DNA from: Pseudomonadota bacterium
GTDB lineage: Bacteria > Pseudomonadota > Gammaproteobacteria > QQUJ01
Assembly: GCA_008501635.1 (NCBI GenBank)
Contig: QQUJ01000010.1
Coordinates: 186,001 to 250,000, forward strand
Reading direction: 5' to 3'
Length of the DNA stretch: 64,000 nucleotides
Both the position numbers and the translations under genes were made by a program. The notes beneath the pieces were generated by a model that ran no database searches, was not told the DNA's origin, and saw nothing but the letters and a program-made list of their open reading frames with translations. This document shows, one piece after another, positions 1 to 9,271 of the stretch (position 1 is the first letter of the stretch; every line of letters begins with the position of its first letter).

Positions 1-1860
1 TCCATCAAACACTTCATCCTGGCGATGCTCGGTGGCCTTGGCATCGTGGTTATGGTGCTGTCGCTGTTCATGACACAGAAGTTTCGCCAGGCCTCACTCG
101 AGTTTCAGGAGCAATCGCTGCAGCGGATGATCGCCAGTGCCGCGCAGACCGAGATGCGTGCGTTGGAGAAAAGAGCCGCCGAACTCGGCGAGTTTGCACT
201 CAAGGACAACAACTTTAAAAGTCTGATCGGAAAGCTGAGATCAGGTGAAGACGTGGAGGCCAGGCAGCGTCTGCTTGAACTTCTGCAATCGCAGTTCAAT
301 CAGCGCTTTGTCACCACGGGCATCGTCGATCTGGTGCTGCTGCGCCTTTACGACAAGCAACTGAATCTGCTCGTGCAGACCGCCGCAGAGGGAACGACAG
401 CCCCGGAGGCGATGAATTCGGGATTGCGGGCGCTGGCCGGGGCTCGCGAGGGGGCGGATCGCATGAAGCGCATCGGGGGTTTGTGGAATTGGAACGACCG
501 GCCGGTGCATTCGACATTGATCCCTGTGGGCGGCCTGAGACTGGCCGGTTATCTGGAGGTGGTCGCCAATCCCATCCACGCATTGCGTCAGCTCGGCACG
601 GCGATCGACATGCCGGTGCGGCTGGTTAGCATGGCCGGCATCGAGCTCGAAAAAAGCGAGTCCTGGCGGACCGATGCCGAGGCCAACCAGCACGTGGTCC
701 CGGTCCACATGCCGGACCTTGGCGCCGATGGCGTGCTGCGCATCGAAGCGGTCGAGGATTTCAGCGACCTCAACGCCAGGATCGCCGCGATTCAGTGGCA
801 GATTCTCGCCGCCTTTGCCGCCCTCATCGGGTTCGGTATCTTCGCGTCGCTCTGGGTGCTTCGCAAGGCGCTGTTTATCCCGGTCACTGAAACCGTGCAG
901 GCGATGGAGAGAGTCGCAGCCGGCGACCTGACGGTGATCCCCAGTGCCAAAGGGCTCAAGGAACTCGCGGCCATCACCCGCGCCCTCTCCGATTTGATCG
1001 GTAGTGTCCGCGCTGATGTGCTGGGGGTGATCGATATCTCGCATCAACTCATGAGCCAGGCGAACTCGCTGGAGAACGTGGCCAGCGGCACCAACCAGGG
1101 TATCCAGGAGCTGCAGAAGGAGATGGCCTATATCGCCTCAGCAATGACGGAGATGGCGGCAACGGTCCAGCAGGTGGCAGGTAACGCCAATTCCGCGGCC
1201 GATGCGGCGCAGCAGGCCGATCAGGAATCGAGCAGCGGGCGCAAGGTGGTCGCGGATGCCGTCAGTGTGATCGAGTCTTTGGCCAAGGAAGTGGAATCGG
1301 CCTCCGCCGTCATCTTGCGCCTGGAGAACGAGACCGACACCATCGGCGCGGTGCTGGACGTGATCAAGGGCATTGCGGAACAGACCAATCTCCTGGCGCT
1401 GAATGCGGCCATCGAGGCGGCGCGCGCCGGCGAACAGGGTCGCGGATTTGCAGTGGTGGCGGATGAGGTGCGCACGCTCGCTTCGCGCACACAGCAGTCG
1501 ACGCGCGAAATACACGACATGATCGAACGCCTGCAGACAGGGGCCGGTGAAGCCGTCAAAGCGATGGAGATCAGCCGTGACCGCGCCGGTGCATGTGTGG
1601 ATCAGGCGATCAAGGCCGGCTCTTCGCTCGACAACATCGCCGCGGCAGTAGGAACCATCAACGATATGAACACCCAGATCGCCAGTGCCGCCGAAGAGCA
1701 GAGCGCGGTAGCGGCCGAGATCAATCGCAATGCCAACAATATCAGCCACGTCGCCGACGTGAGCGCGGAAGGGGCGCAACACACCTCCGCCGCCAGCGAG
1801 CAATTGCTGCAGCTTTCAGAGCAATTGCGTCGCCAGGTCGGGCGCTTCAATGTCGGCTGA
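1..1860 (+). CDS. Methyl-accepting chemotaxis protein (5' truncated by window edge)
   Basis: Chemoreceptor that passes a periplasmic stimulus to the CheA/CheW complex. The frame is open to base 1, so the real start probably lies outside the window; an ATG at 25 falls inside the first membrane helix. Counting from that ATG: TM1 about 1-17, periplasmic sensor about 25-255, TM2 about 258-282, HAMP about 283-335, and a cytoplasmic signalling domain to the C-terminus. The conserved hairpin tip is visible near residues 449-487 ([21 protein letters not shown]-like, then [13 protein letters not shown]). The sensor domain was not assigned to a named family. No che genes are near. The class is certain; the ligand is unknown. 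Confidence 0.95.
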   Translation, partial: SIKHFILAMLGGLGIVVMVLSLFMTQKFRQASLEFQEQSLQRMIASAAQTEMRALEKRAAELGEFALKDNNFKSLIGKLRSGEDVEARQRLLELLQSQFNQRFVTTGIVDLVLLRLYDKQLNLLVQTAAEGTTAPEAMNSGLRALAGAREGADRMKRIGGLWNWNDRPVHSTLIPVGGLRLAGYLEVVANPIHALRQLGTAIDMPVRLVSMAGIELEKSESWRTDAEANQHVVPVHMPDLGADGVLRIEAVEDFSDLNARIAAIQWQILAAFAALIGFGIFASLWVLRKALFIPVTETVQAMERVAAGDLTVIPSAKGLKELAAITRALSDLIGSVRADVLGVIDISHQLMSQANSLENVASGTNQGIQELQKEMAYIASAMTEMAATVQQVAGNANSAADAAQQADQESSSGRKVVADAVSVIESLAKEVESASAVILRLENETDTIGAVLDVIKGIAEQTNLLALNAAIEAARAGEQGRGFAVVADEVRTLASRTQQSTREIHDMIERLQTGAGEAVKAMEISRDRAGACVDQAIKAGSSLDNIAAAVGTINDMNTQIASAAEEQSAVAAEINRNANNISHVADVSAEGAQHTSAASEQLLQLSEQLRRQVGRFNVG

Positions 1861-1886
1861 CAGACCTCTCTGCATGAGCGCCGGAT

Positions 1887-2525
1887 TCAGCCCCCGGCAC
1901 CCAGGTTCTCCCACAGCATCAGCAGCGCGATGGCCAGCAGAATCACTCCGGTGGTGACCGATACCGCGCGCTCCACCCGGGGTCTGCTCATCCAATGTCG
2001 AATGCGCTGCGCACCCCATGCCAGGGGCAGCTGCCAGAGCGTGTTCACGATGATCAGTGTGATCCCCAGAATAATCAGCTGCAGCGCCACCCGACCCCGC
2101 TCCGGGGCGACGAAATTGGGCAGCAGCGCAAGAAAGAGCAGAATCACTTTGGGGTTGAGGAGATTGGTGAACAGGGCATCGCGACAGGCCTTGCGGGCAC
2201 TGACGGTGTTGCGGGTACTGTCGAGCCGCATCAAACCGTGCGGACGTATCCCCTGTACGCCCAACCAGCCGAGGTAGAGTGCTCCGGCGATGGCGACGCT
2301 GCGAAACAACAGCGGCGAGGTGGCGATGATGAGCGAGACGCCGAGCACGGCCAACAGCGTGTGTCCCAGCAACCCGAGCTGAACGCCGGCGACCGTGGCC
2401 AGGCCGACACGCTGTCCGGAGGCGAGTGTGTAGCGCAGGATCAGCAGCGTATCGGGACCGGGCGAGAGCACGATCGCCAGGCTCGCGGCGATGAAACCAG
2501 CCAGGGTGGCGAGATCGACCGGCAT
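1887..2525 (-). CDS. LysE/RhtB-family amino-acid exporter
   Basis: Inner-membrane exporter of the LysE superfamily, 212 residues, the usual length. The family hallmark SPGPDTLL lies near the N-terminus (about residues 21-28), and about six hydrophobic segments follow. Family members export amino acids or homoserine lactones; the substrate here cannot be read. It starts 6 bases after the stop of the ABC permease gene and may be the last gene of that operon. It converges with the chemoreceptor gene, with only 26 bases between the two stops. Confidence 0.88.
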   Translation of the reverse strand: MPVDLATLAGFIAASLAIVLSPGPDTLLILRYTLASGQRVGLATVAGVQLGLLGHTLLAVLGVSLIIATSPLLFRSVAIAGALYLGWLGVQGIRPHGLMRLDSTRNTVSARKACRDALFTNLLNPKVILLFLALLPNFVAPERGRVALQLIILGITLIIVNTLWQLPLAWGAQRIRHWMSRPRVERAVSVTTGVILLAIALLMLWENLGAGG

Positions 2526-2531
2526 AGAGCG

Positions 2532-3731
2532 CTATTCGGCCCGCAACGCCTCGACGGGGTCCATGCGTGCCGCGTGCCTTGCCGGCAGTACACCGGCCAG
2601 CATGCCGATCACGGCGGCCAGCAGTTCGGCGGCGACGACATAGCGCCATGAGATATGCACCGGCAGCGCGGGTATCGCCTGACCGAGCAGCCAGGCACCG
2701 CCGCCACCCAGTACCAGACCGAAAGCCCCGCCGACAGCGGCCAACAGCGTCGCCTCGGCGAGGAACAGCGTCAGCACATGGGTGCGGGTGGCGCCCAGCG
2801 CGCTCAGCAGACCGATCTCATTGGTACGCTCGGTAACGGCGATGGTCATGATGGTGAGGATGCCGACGCCACCGACCAATAGCGAAATACTGCCCAACGC
2901 GGCTACCGCGAAGGTCAGCACGTCGAGCACCGAACCCAGCACGTCCATCATCTGTTCCTGCGTTATCAGGGTGAAGTCCTCGCGGCCATGGCGTTGGATC
3001 AGCAGGCGCTTGATCCTTTCGGCCACCTCTTTGGGATCGGCCTCGGAGCGGTAGAGCAGGTCGATCTCCATCAGGCTGTCGCGATTGAAGAGTTCCATCG
3101 CCTTGGTCACCGGGATGTAGACTGCATCGTCGAGATCGAAACCCAGCATCTGACCCTTGGGTTCCATCACACCGATGACACGGTAACGCTCCCCACCGAC
3201 ACGCACGCGCGCACCGAGCGGATTGGCGTCGCCGAACAGTTCATCGCGCACTTTGGCGCCCAGCACGGCGAAGGCGCGCGGCGAGGCGTTGTCCTCCACC
3301 GGCAGGAAGCGCCCGGTGGTGACCCGTGAATTCCACACGGCGAGTAGATCGGCGTCAGCGCCAAAAATGTAGGTGCGCCGCGATCGGTTGCCCCATTCGA
3401 TGGCGGCATTGCCCTGCACAAACGGCACCACCGCTTCGATATCCGGCAGGCGTTCCAACGCCTCGGCATCGTCGAGCGTCAAGGGACGGACGGTGCTGAT
3501 GACTGCGCCCGATACGCCGAACGTAGTGGTCTTGCCGGGGTTGACCGCGATCAGGTTGGTGCCGAACTGGGTGAACTCGGCGATGACGAAGCGTTGAATG
3601 CCCTGTCCGATGGCGGTGAGCAATACCACCGCCGCGATGCCGATGGCGATGCCCAGCGCGGTGAGGAAACTGCGCAGGCGATAGGCACTGACACTGCGTA
3701 GAGCCAATTGGCCTAGATCGCGAATCAGCAT
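2532..3731 (-). CDS. MacB/FtsX-like ABC transporter permease, second of a pair
   Basis: Inner-membrane permease of the MacB type. It has one N-terminal helix (about residues 20-42), a large periplasmic core domain, and three C-terminal helices with the conserved NEIGLLSALGAT stretch. The open frame extends to 3848, but the ATG at 3731 lies two bases after the TAG of the upstream permease and gives a normal MLIRDLGQLALRS start, so it was chosen. About 399 residues. It shares the fold of its neighbour at 3734-4939 but is clearly diverged from it, suggesting a heterodimeric transporter (inference). The probable role is export of a peptide, antibiotic or lipophilic compound. Confidence 0.9.
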   Translation of the reverse strand: MLIRDLGQLALRSVSAYRLRSFLTALGIAIGIAAVVLLTAIGQGIQRFVIAEFTQFGTNLIAVNPGKTTTFGVSGAVISTVRPLTLDDAEALERLPDIEAVVPFVQGNAAIEWGNRSRRTYIFGADADLLAVWNSRVTTGRFLPVEDNASPRAFAVLGAKVRDELFGDANPLGARVRVGGERYRVIGVMEPKGQMLGFDLDDAVYIPVTKAMELFNRDSLMEIDLLYRSEADPKEVAERIKRLLIQRHGREDFTLITQEQMMDVLGSVLDVLTFAVAALGSISLLVGGVGILTIMTIAVTERTNEIGLLSALGATRTHVLTLFLAEATLLAAVGGAFGLVLGGGGAWLLGQAIPALPVHISWRYVVAAELLAAVIGMLAGVLPARHAARMDPVEALRAE

Positions 3732-3733
3732 GG

Positions 3734-4939
3734 CTATCTGCGTGACAACGCCTGAATGGGGTCGAGCCGTGCCGCCCGTCGCGCTGGCAAAATGCCGAAC
3801 AGCAAGCCGCTGCCGATGGCGACTCCCAGTGCCGCTAGCACAGCCCACCGGGGTGCGGTGAACGAGAGTGTCGGATAGATTTGACCCAGGGTGAGGTTGG
3901 TGACGACACCGATGCCTAGTCCGATCAACCCGCCCGCCAACGACAGCATGCCCGCTTCGGTGATGAAGAGCGTCTGTACGTCACGCCGCGTGGCACCGAG
4001 TGCCTTGAGCAGGCCGATCTCGGCGGCACGCTGCGCGACCGCCACCAGCATCACGTTCATGATCAGAATGCCGGCAACCAACAGGCTGATCGCGGCGATG
4101 CCGCCGACGGTGAGCGTCAAGGCGCTGAGAATGCGATCGAAGGTGGCGAGTACCGAGTCCTGGGTGATGACGGTGATGTCATCCTCGTCGTCGTGGCGTT
4201 CGCGGATGATGCGCAGCACATCACGCTTGGCACTCTCCATGGTATCGCGGTGGGTCGCCTCGACCAGGATACGAAACAGCGAGGGATTGTCGAACAACGC
4301 CTGGGCGGTGGCGACCGGCACCACGACCACCTCTTCCAGATCGAGGCCGAGGGAATGCCCGCCGGCGCCGAGCACGCCGATCACGCGGCAGCGGTACTCC
4401 CCCATGCGCATCCATTCGCCAACCGCCGGCGTGTTGCGAAACAGCTCATCGCGGACCTTGGCGCCGAGCACGCAGACGGGCGCGGCGCGGCGCGGGTCGC
4501 CCGCCGGCAGAAAGCGCCCCCGCGCCAGGGTGAGATGGCGCACCTCCAACAGTTCCGGCGTCGAGCCGAGCAGTGTCACCTCGCGTTCACGGCCACCCCA
4601 GGAGACCGGTGCCTGGCCGACGCTGATGGGAGCGATGCGTTTTACCGCACGACTGCGGGTCAGCGCATAGGCGTCGTCGATGGTAAGGTCGCGCGGGGTC
4701 TGCCCCAGCATCGGCGGCGCCCCGCCGGTGGTCTCGGAACGACCCGGCAGCACGATCAGCAGTTCAGTGCCGAGCGAGCTGAACTCCCCGGTGACATAGC
4801 GCCGCGCCCCTTCGCCGAGACCGGTGAGCACCACCACCGCGGCGACACCGATGGCCATGGCAAGCAGCATCAGCAGCGTGCGGGCGCTGTGGCCGCGCAG
4901 GGCGGTGCGAGCGTAGCTGAAGGTGTCGGCGCTACGCAT
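3734..4939 (-). CDS. MacB/FtsX-like ABC transporter permease, first of a pair
   Basis: 401-residue permease: N-terminal helix around residues 18-40, a MacB-type periplasmic core, and three C-terminal helices. The conserved cytoplasmic loop reads AEIGLLKALGATRRDV. It begins inside the last codons of the ATPase gene (8-base overlap) and ends two bases before the next permease, so the set is translated as one unit. Known MacB systems carry the ATPase fused to the permease; here ATPase and two permeases are separate genes, as in many unnamed HlyD-ABC exporters. Confidence 0.9.
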   Translation of the reverse strand: MRSADTFSYARTALRGHSARTLLMLLAMAIGVAAVVVLTGLGEGARRYVTGEFSSLGTELLIVLPGRSETTGGAPPMLGQTPRDLTIDDAYALTRSRAVKRIAPISVGQAPVSWGGREREVTLLGSTPELLEVRHLTLARGRFLPAGDPRRAAPVCVLGAKVRDELFRNTPAVGEWMRMGEYRCRVIGVLGAGGHSLGLDLEEVVVVPVATAQALFDNPSLFRILVEATHRDTMESAKRDVLRIIRERHDDEDDITVITQDSVLATFDRILSALTLTVGGIAAISLLVAGILIMNVMLVAVAQRAAEIGLLKALGATRRDVQTLFITEAGMLSLAGGLIGLGIGVVTNLTLGQIYPTLSFTAPRWAVLAALGVAIGSGLLFGILPARRAARLDPIQALSRR

Positions 4940-5612
4940 CGGTCACGGTGTCGCTCTCGATATCCCCGTCCACCATGCGAATGCGACGGTGAGCGCGCCC
5001 GCCGATCTCCGGGTCGTGGGTGACGATGAGCAGGGTGATGCCCTTGGCGTTGAGGTTTTCCAGCAGTGTCAGTACCTCGGCTCCTGAGTGGCGGTCGAGG
5101 TTGCCGGTGGGTTCGTCGGCAAGGATGATCTCCGGGTTCAGGATGGTGGCGCGCGCCATCGCCACGCGCTGACGCTGGCCGCCGGAGAGCTGCTCGGGGC
5201 GGTGGTCGGAGCGATCGGACAGCCCGACCTCTTGCAGCGCGACTGCCACCCGTTCGGCGCGCTCCCTGGGCTCCATGCCGGCAAGGACCAGCGGCAGCGC
5301 GATGTTCTCGGCCGCCGACAGGCGTGGTACCAGATGAAAGAACTGGAACACGAAACCGATGCGGTTGCGGCGCACATCGGCCAGTTGCCGGTCGGAGAGC
5401 CCGGTAACATCGTCGCCGTCGAGAAGGTAACGTCCCGCGGTAGGACGGTCGAGCAGGCCAAGCACGTTGAGCAGGGTGGATTTGCCCGAACCCGAGGGGC
5501 CCATGATCGAGATATACTCGCCGGGTGCAACGGTCAGGTCCACGTCGTGCAACGCCTTGACCGTCTGGTCTCCGACTTGATAGTTACGGCAAACGCCCTC
5601 CAGGCGGATCAT
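4932..5612 (-). CDS. ABC transporter ATP-binding protein (LolD/MacB type)
   Basis: 226-residue ATPase that powers the two adjacent permeases. Visible motifs: Walker A GPSGSGKST (about residues 39-47), signature LSGGQRQRVAMARA (about 141-154), Walker B IILADEPTGNLD, and the H-loop THDPE. The start codon overlaps the stop of the HlyD-type adaptor gene by 4 bases (ATGA), showing translational coupling. The MacB/LolD subgroup is suggested by the FQFFHLVPRLSAAEN segment. Family assignment is firm; the transported substrate is not known. Confidence 0.95.
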   Translation of the reverse strand: MIRLEGVCRNYQVGDQTVKALHDVDLTVAPGEYISIMGPSGSGKSTLLNVLGLLDRPTAGRYLLDGDDVTGLSDRQLADVRRNRIGFVFQFFHLVPRLSAAENIALPLVLAGMEPRERAERVAVALQEVGLSDRSDHRPEQLSGGQRQRVAMARATILNPEIILADEPTGNLDRHSGAEVLTLLENLNAKGITLLIVTHDPEIGGRAHRRIRMVDGDIESDTVTDA

Positions 5613-6757
5613 GGTTCCGGTTTCACCAGCGCGCCGGCGCTGACGCCTTTGCGATCCACCGAGAGCACGATCCGGTCGCCCGTGCTGAGGCCACTGCGCA
5701 CTTCGGCGAACTCCCAGTTGGCGAGCCCCGGCTCGAAGGTGCGCTCCTCCAGGGTATTGTCAGCGGGACGCAACACCAGTACGCGATTGCCCTCGAGCAC
5801 GGCCTCTGCGGGTACACGCAGCACGTTGTCACGCATCTCCAGTATTACCTCGATATCAGCGCTGTAGCCCGGCAGGAGCGCTGCGTTGGCCTCCGAATCG
5901 GTCAGTTCCACCTCGACCTCCACGGTGCGTGCCTGCTTCTCCAGGTCCAGCACGTAGGGGGCGATGCGCCGCACCCGGCCCGGGAAGGGTTTGCCGCGGA
6001 AGGCGTCCAGACTCACCTTGGCCGGCATGCCGACCTGAATGGCGGGGGCGTCCACCTCGTCGATAGGGGCGCTGATGTAGCGGCACTGATCGTCGATCAG
6101 ATCGATGGCCGGCGGAGTGGGAATGCCGGGCGGCGAGGGCGTGGCGTACTCGCCAACCTCGCCGGTCACTTCGGCCACCACGCCCGTAAAGGGGGCATAG
6201 AGGCGGGTGCGTTCCAAGGCGGCGTTTGCCACCTCGACCCTGGCTGCACTGACGCCGGCGACGGTGCGTGCGGCACGACAGCCGGCCTGGCGGGCGCGGG
6301 CATCGGTCACCGCACGGTCAACCTGATCCTCGGAGATCAGATTCTGCTGCTTGAGGCGCACCTGGCGCTGGGCTTCGCGATCGGCCACTTCCGCCTGCAG
6401 GCAGACCTCGTCCGCCTTGGCGACGGCGGCAATCGCATCGCGCTGTGCCAGCAACACCTCGGCGCGCACATCCTCGTTCCATAACTCGAGCAGCAGTTGT
6501 CCCTTCTCGACGCGCGCACCTTCGCGCACGGTGAGCTGGGTCACCTGACCGCCAGCGGCGGGCGAGAGGCGCGCGCGGTTACAGGCCTTCACCGTGCCGG
6601 CGCGGGTGTTGGCGACCGTCGATTGCACCGGCCCGGTTTCCAGTGAGTGCAGCACCACGGGGATAGGCTGGGGGCGCGAAAACCAGAGGTAGGCACCGGT
6701 CACCAGGGCCGCAATGGTCGCCACCACCAGCGCGTTGCGCAGTCCGCGATTCATCAC
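5609..6757 (-). CDS. HlyD/MacA-family periplasmic adaptor subunit
   Basis: Membrane-fusion adaptor of 382 residues that would link the inner-membrane ABC exporter to an outer-membrane channel. A membrane anchor is at about residues 8-25. A biotinyl-lipoyl-like half motif (about 65-95) and its partner (about 190-215) flank a helical hairpin with REAQRQVRLKQQ, then a beta-barrel. First gene of the operon adaptor-ATPase-permease-permease-LysE. Start could be 6757 or the next codon (MM). No outer-membrane TolC-like gene is in the window, so it probably uses one encoded elsewhere (inference). Confidence 0.92.
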   Translation of the reverse strand: MMNRGLRNALVVATIAALVTGAYLWFSRPQPIPVVLHSLETGPVQSTVANTRAGTVKACNRARLSPAAGGQVTQLTVREGARVEKGQLLLELWNEDVRAEVLLAQRDAIAAVAKADEVCLQAEVADREAQRQVRLKQQNLISEDQVDRAVTDARARQAGCRAARTVAGVSAARVEVANAALERTRLYAPFTGVVAEVTGEVGEYATPSPPGIPTPPAIDLIDDQCRYISAPIDEVDAPAIQVGMPAKVSLDAFRGKPFPGRVRRIAPYVLDLEKQARTVEVEVELTDSEANAALLPGYSADIEVILEMRDNVLRVPAEAVLEGNRVLVLRPADNTLEERTFEPGLANWEFAEVRSGLSTGDRIVLSVDRKGVSAGALVKPEP

Positions 6758-6965
6758 GCACCACCTTCAGCGCTGATGCGGTGGATTTGATGGGGTGCTA
6801 GGGGCATGGCAATGTCTTTCAGCTTGTGAATCCTTGGTCTACAGCATGCCAGTATCCGGGCCGTCACACGATACCCCATCGGCTTGATCTTTTTTTGCCG
6901 GGTTGCGGGTGGCACAATGCGAGGCCGGATGGCGCGCAGCGCGCACCCAGCCACCCAGGTGCGGA

Positions 6966-7367
6966 ATGGATTTCCTGAAAGATGATCTGAAAACCGGTAT
7001 CGAAGCCGTCGATAGCGTGCATGCTGATCTCGTCAGGCTCGCAAAGTCGCTGCAACGAGCGGTTGCGGAGGGTCGTAGTGCGGAAGAGGTTGAGGCGCTG
7101 CTCACCGAATCTGAAAGTTACGCACACCAGGATTTTTTACACGAAGAGTCGTGTATGCGCGAGACGGGTTTTCCCGGATATGCAGTGCATAAACAGGAGC
7201 ACGAGTCGCTGGCAGGCGATATTGAGCGCTTGAAGGCGGAGTTGTGCACCAGCGGGCCGACCTCGGCGTTGGCCATTCGTCTGCAACGCCGCATTCGGGA
7301 GTGGCTCGTCGTCCATCTCAATCTGGCCGATCGCCAGCTGAGTGATCATCTGAACCATGGGATCTGA
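6966..7367 (+). CDS. Bacteriohemerythrin
   Basis: 133-residue single-domain hemerythrin that binds O2 reversibly at a di-iron site. The expected ligands can be read in order: His in AVDSVH, His and Glu in HQDFLHEE, two His in HKQEH, and His and Asp in VVHLNLAD. The open frame starts at 6903, but the ATG at 6966 gives the canonical MDFLKDDLKTGIEAVD start. It is transcribed away from the ABC operon; about 208 bases separate the two starts. In microaerobic sulfur oxidisers such proteins buffer or sense oxygen (known for the family; role here inferred). Confidence 0.93.
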   Translation: MDFLKDDLKTGIEAVDSVHADLVRLAKSLQRAVAEGRSAEEVEALLTESESYAHQDFLHEESCMRETGFPGYAVHKQEHESLAGDIERLKAELCTSGPTSALAIRLQRRIREWLVVHLNLADRQLSDHLNHGI

Positions 7368-7403
7368 TCTTCGCATCGGATCATTCAACCCGGGAGACAG
7401 TCC

Positions 7404-7925
7404 ATGAGTGCCGAACGCCGATTTGTTCCAGTCAATATCGCCATTCTGACGGTATCGGATTCCCGCACCGAGGCTGACGATAAGTCCGGCCACACCTTGG
7501 TCGAACGAATTCAGGATGCGGGACACCACTTGGCCGAGAAAGCTATCGTGGCCGACGACAAATACCGGATTCGGGCGGTCATCTCGCGCTGGATTGCCGA
7601 TCCCGATATCCAGGCGGTGATCACCACCGGCGGTACCGGAGTGACCGGGCGCGATGGCACTCCCGAGGCGGTATCGCCGCTGCTCGACAAGGAACTGCAG
7701 GGTTTCGGCGAGCTGTTTCGCAGCATTTCGTTCCGCGATATCGGGACATCGTCGTTGCAATCGCGCTGTCTTGCCGGGGTCGCGAACGGCACGTACCTGT
7801 TTTGCCTGCCCGGGTCGACAGGTGCCTGTCGAACCGGCTGGGACGAGATCATTAAAACGCAGCTCGATTACCGCACCCGTCCGTGTAATTTCGTCGAGTT
7901 GATGCCGCGGTTGCTGGAGAAGTAG
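7404..7925 (+). CDS. moaB: Molybdenum cofactor biosynthesis protein B
   Basis: 173 residues, MoaB/MogA-like fold. The molybdopterin-binding motif TTGGTGVTGRDGTPEAV lies at about residues 73-89, and the N-terminal VSDSRTEADDKSG segment is typical of MoaB. The family adenylylates molybdopterin or helps metal insertion; in many Proteobacteria MoaB is dispensable. A ribosome site (GGGAGA) precedes the ATG. A strong intrinsic terminator follows at 7959. A molybdenum cofactor would be needed by enzymes such as sulfite dehydrogenase, but none is in this window. Confidence 0.95.
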   Translation: MSAERRFVPVNIAILTVSDSRTEADDKSGHTLVERIQDAGHHLAEKAIVADDKYRIRAVISRWIADPDIQAVITTGGTGVTGRDGTPEAVSPLLDKELQGFGELFRSISFRDIGTSSLQSRCLAGVANGTYLFCLPGSTGACRTGWDEIIKTQLDYRTRPCNFVELMPRLLEK

Positions 7926-7958
7926 CCGCACGATCTGCTGAAAGCCTTTGCCGCGCCG

Positions 7959-7990
7959 GCCGGTCCTGTCTGCACAGGGTCGGCTTTTTT
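7959..7990 (+). terminator. Rho-independent terminator after moaB
   Basis: An 11-bp stem (7959-7969 with 7974-7984, two G-T pairs), a CTGC loop, then six T (7985-7990). It lies 34 bases after the moaB stop, on the sense strand. Confidence 0.92.
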
Positions 7991-8029
7991 GTGGGCTCTT
8001 GGTTGTTGGCGTAACGCAGGAGAGAGCTT

Positions 8030-9190
8030 ATGCGCGTGCTACTGTTTTTCCGGCATCGGGGTGTTGCCGTTCTGCGACTCGGCATCGTGGTGGTAATCGG
8101 CTGGTGGGTGATCCAGTTTTTCGCCACCAGCGCCGTTGCTGCGCCCGCTTTCATCAGTGCCTGGCCGGATACCGACTTTGACAGACGTTCGGTCGCACTC
8201 GATGAGATCGTGTCAGGCGGGCCGCCCAAGGACGGAATACCTGCCATCGACAGACCGCTGTTCGTTACACCCACGGAAGCGGCCGAGTGGCTCGATCCAC
8301 GCGAACCGGTGATCAGCGTCGAGCGTAACGGTGACGCACGCGCCTATCCGCTGCAGATCCTCATCTACCACGAAATCGTCAACGATAGCGTCGGTGGCGA
8401 CCCGTTGGCGGTCACCTTCTGCCCGCTGTGCAATGCCTCGATCGTGTACGAGCGACGCGTCGCGGGTCGCGTACTCGATTTCGGTACCACCGGGCTGCTG
8501 CGCAAGAGCGATCTGGTGATGTACGACCGCCAGACCGAGAGCTGGTGGCAGCAGTTCACAGGGACCGCGATCATCGGCGAACTCAACGGTGCCGAATTGC
8601 GCCAGGCACCCTCCAGCATCGTTGCCTTTGAAGCGTTCAGCAGCACCTACCCGCAGGGCAGGGTGCTCTCGCGCAAGACGGGCCATTTTCGTCCTTATGG
8701 CCGCAATCCTTACCGCGGCTACGATCGGATCGGCAATATTCCGTTTTTACTCCAGGACCCCGCTGATGAGCGCCTGCCCGCAATGGAGCGCGTCATTGGC
8801 GTGAGCAACGGGGATCGGCACCGCGTCTACCCGTTCGAAACACTGCGCAGCGCACCGGTGATCAATGATCTGCTTGGCGATGTCCCCGTGGTGGTGTTCA
8901 GCAAAGAGGGCACGCTCTCGGTGCTCGATAGCGGGGAGATCAAGGAGTCGCGTACTGTGCCGTCGGCCACAGCCTATCGGCGCGATCTCGGAAATCGACT
9001 GCTTACCTTCGAGGTTCGTGATGACGGCATTTACGATCGTGAAACCGGGAGCCGGTGGAATCTGTTCGGTACGGCCGTGGACGGGAGGCTGCGCGGCGCA
9101 CAGTTGACCCCGCTGCCTGGCGGTGTCCACTTTGCCTTTGCCTGGTTGGCATTTCGACCCGGGAGCGAGATTTACGCCGCTACACGCTGA
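8030..9190 (+). CDS. DUF3179 domain-containing protein, probably exported
   Basis: 386 residues. An N-terminal hydrophobic segment (about 14-37, ending ...TSAVAAPAF) looks like a signal peptide or anchor, so the protein is probably periplasmic. The rest is a DUF3179 domain, marked by TFCPLCNASIVYER (about residues 128-141) and DFGTTGLLRKSDLVMYDR. Function is not established for this family. The CPLC pair could bind a metal or form a disulfide (inference). The ATG follows GGAGAG. It stands alone between a terminator and a hairpin without T-run (9191-9221). Confidence 0.88.
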   Translation: MRVLLFFRHRGVAVLRLGIVVVIGWWVIQFFATSAVAAPAFISAWPDTDFDRRSVALDEIVSGGPPKDGIPAIDRPLFVTPTEAAEWLDPREPVISVERNGDARAYPLQILIYHEIVNDSVGGDPLAVTFCPLCNASIVYERRVAGRVLDFGTTGLLRKSDLVMYDRQTESWWQQFTGTAIIGELNGAELRQAPSSIVAFEAFSSTYPQGRVLSRKTGHFRPYGRNPYRGYDRIGNIPFLLQDPADERLPAMERVIGVSNGDRHRVYPFETLRSAPVINDLLGDVPVVVFSKEGTLSVLDSGEIKESRTVPSATAYRRDLGNRLLTFEVRDDGIYDRETGSRWNLFGTAVDGRLRGAQLTPLPGGVHFAFAWLAFRPGSEIYAATR

Positions 9191-9221
9191 GAGCGTGGCA
9201 GCGCCAAATCGTGCCACGCTC
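9191..9221 (+). other. Hairpin downstream of the DUF3179 gene
   Basis: A perfect 10-bp stem GAGCGTGGCA/TGCCACGCTC (9191-9200 with 9212-9221) with an 11-base loop, starting directly after the stop codon. No T-run follows, so it may protect the mRNA 3' end rather than terminate transcription. Confidence 0.6.
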
Positions 9222-9271
9222 CGTACCCTGTGGCAGAATGTGCGCGCTTTCATCGTGAAGGGGACTGACAG

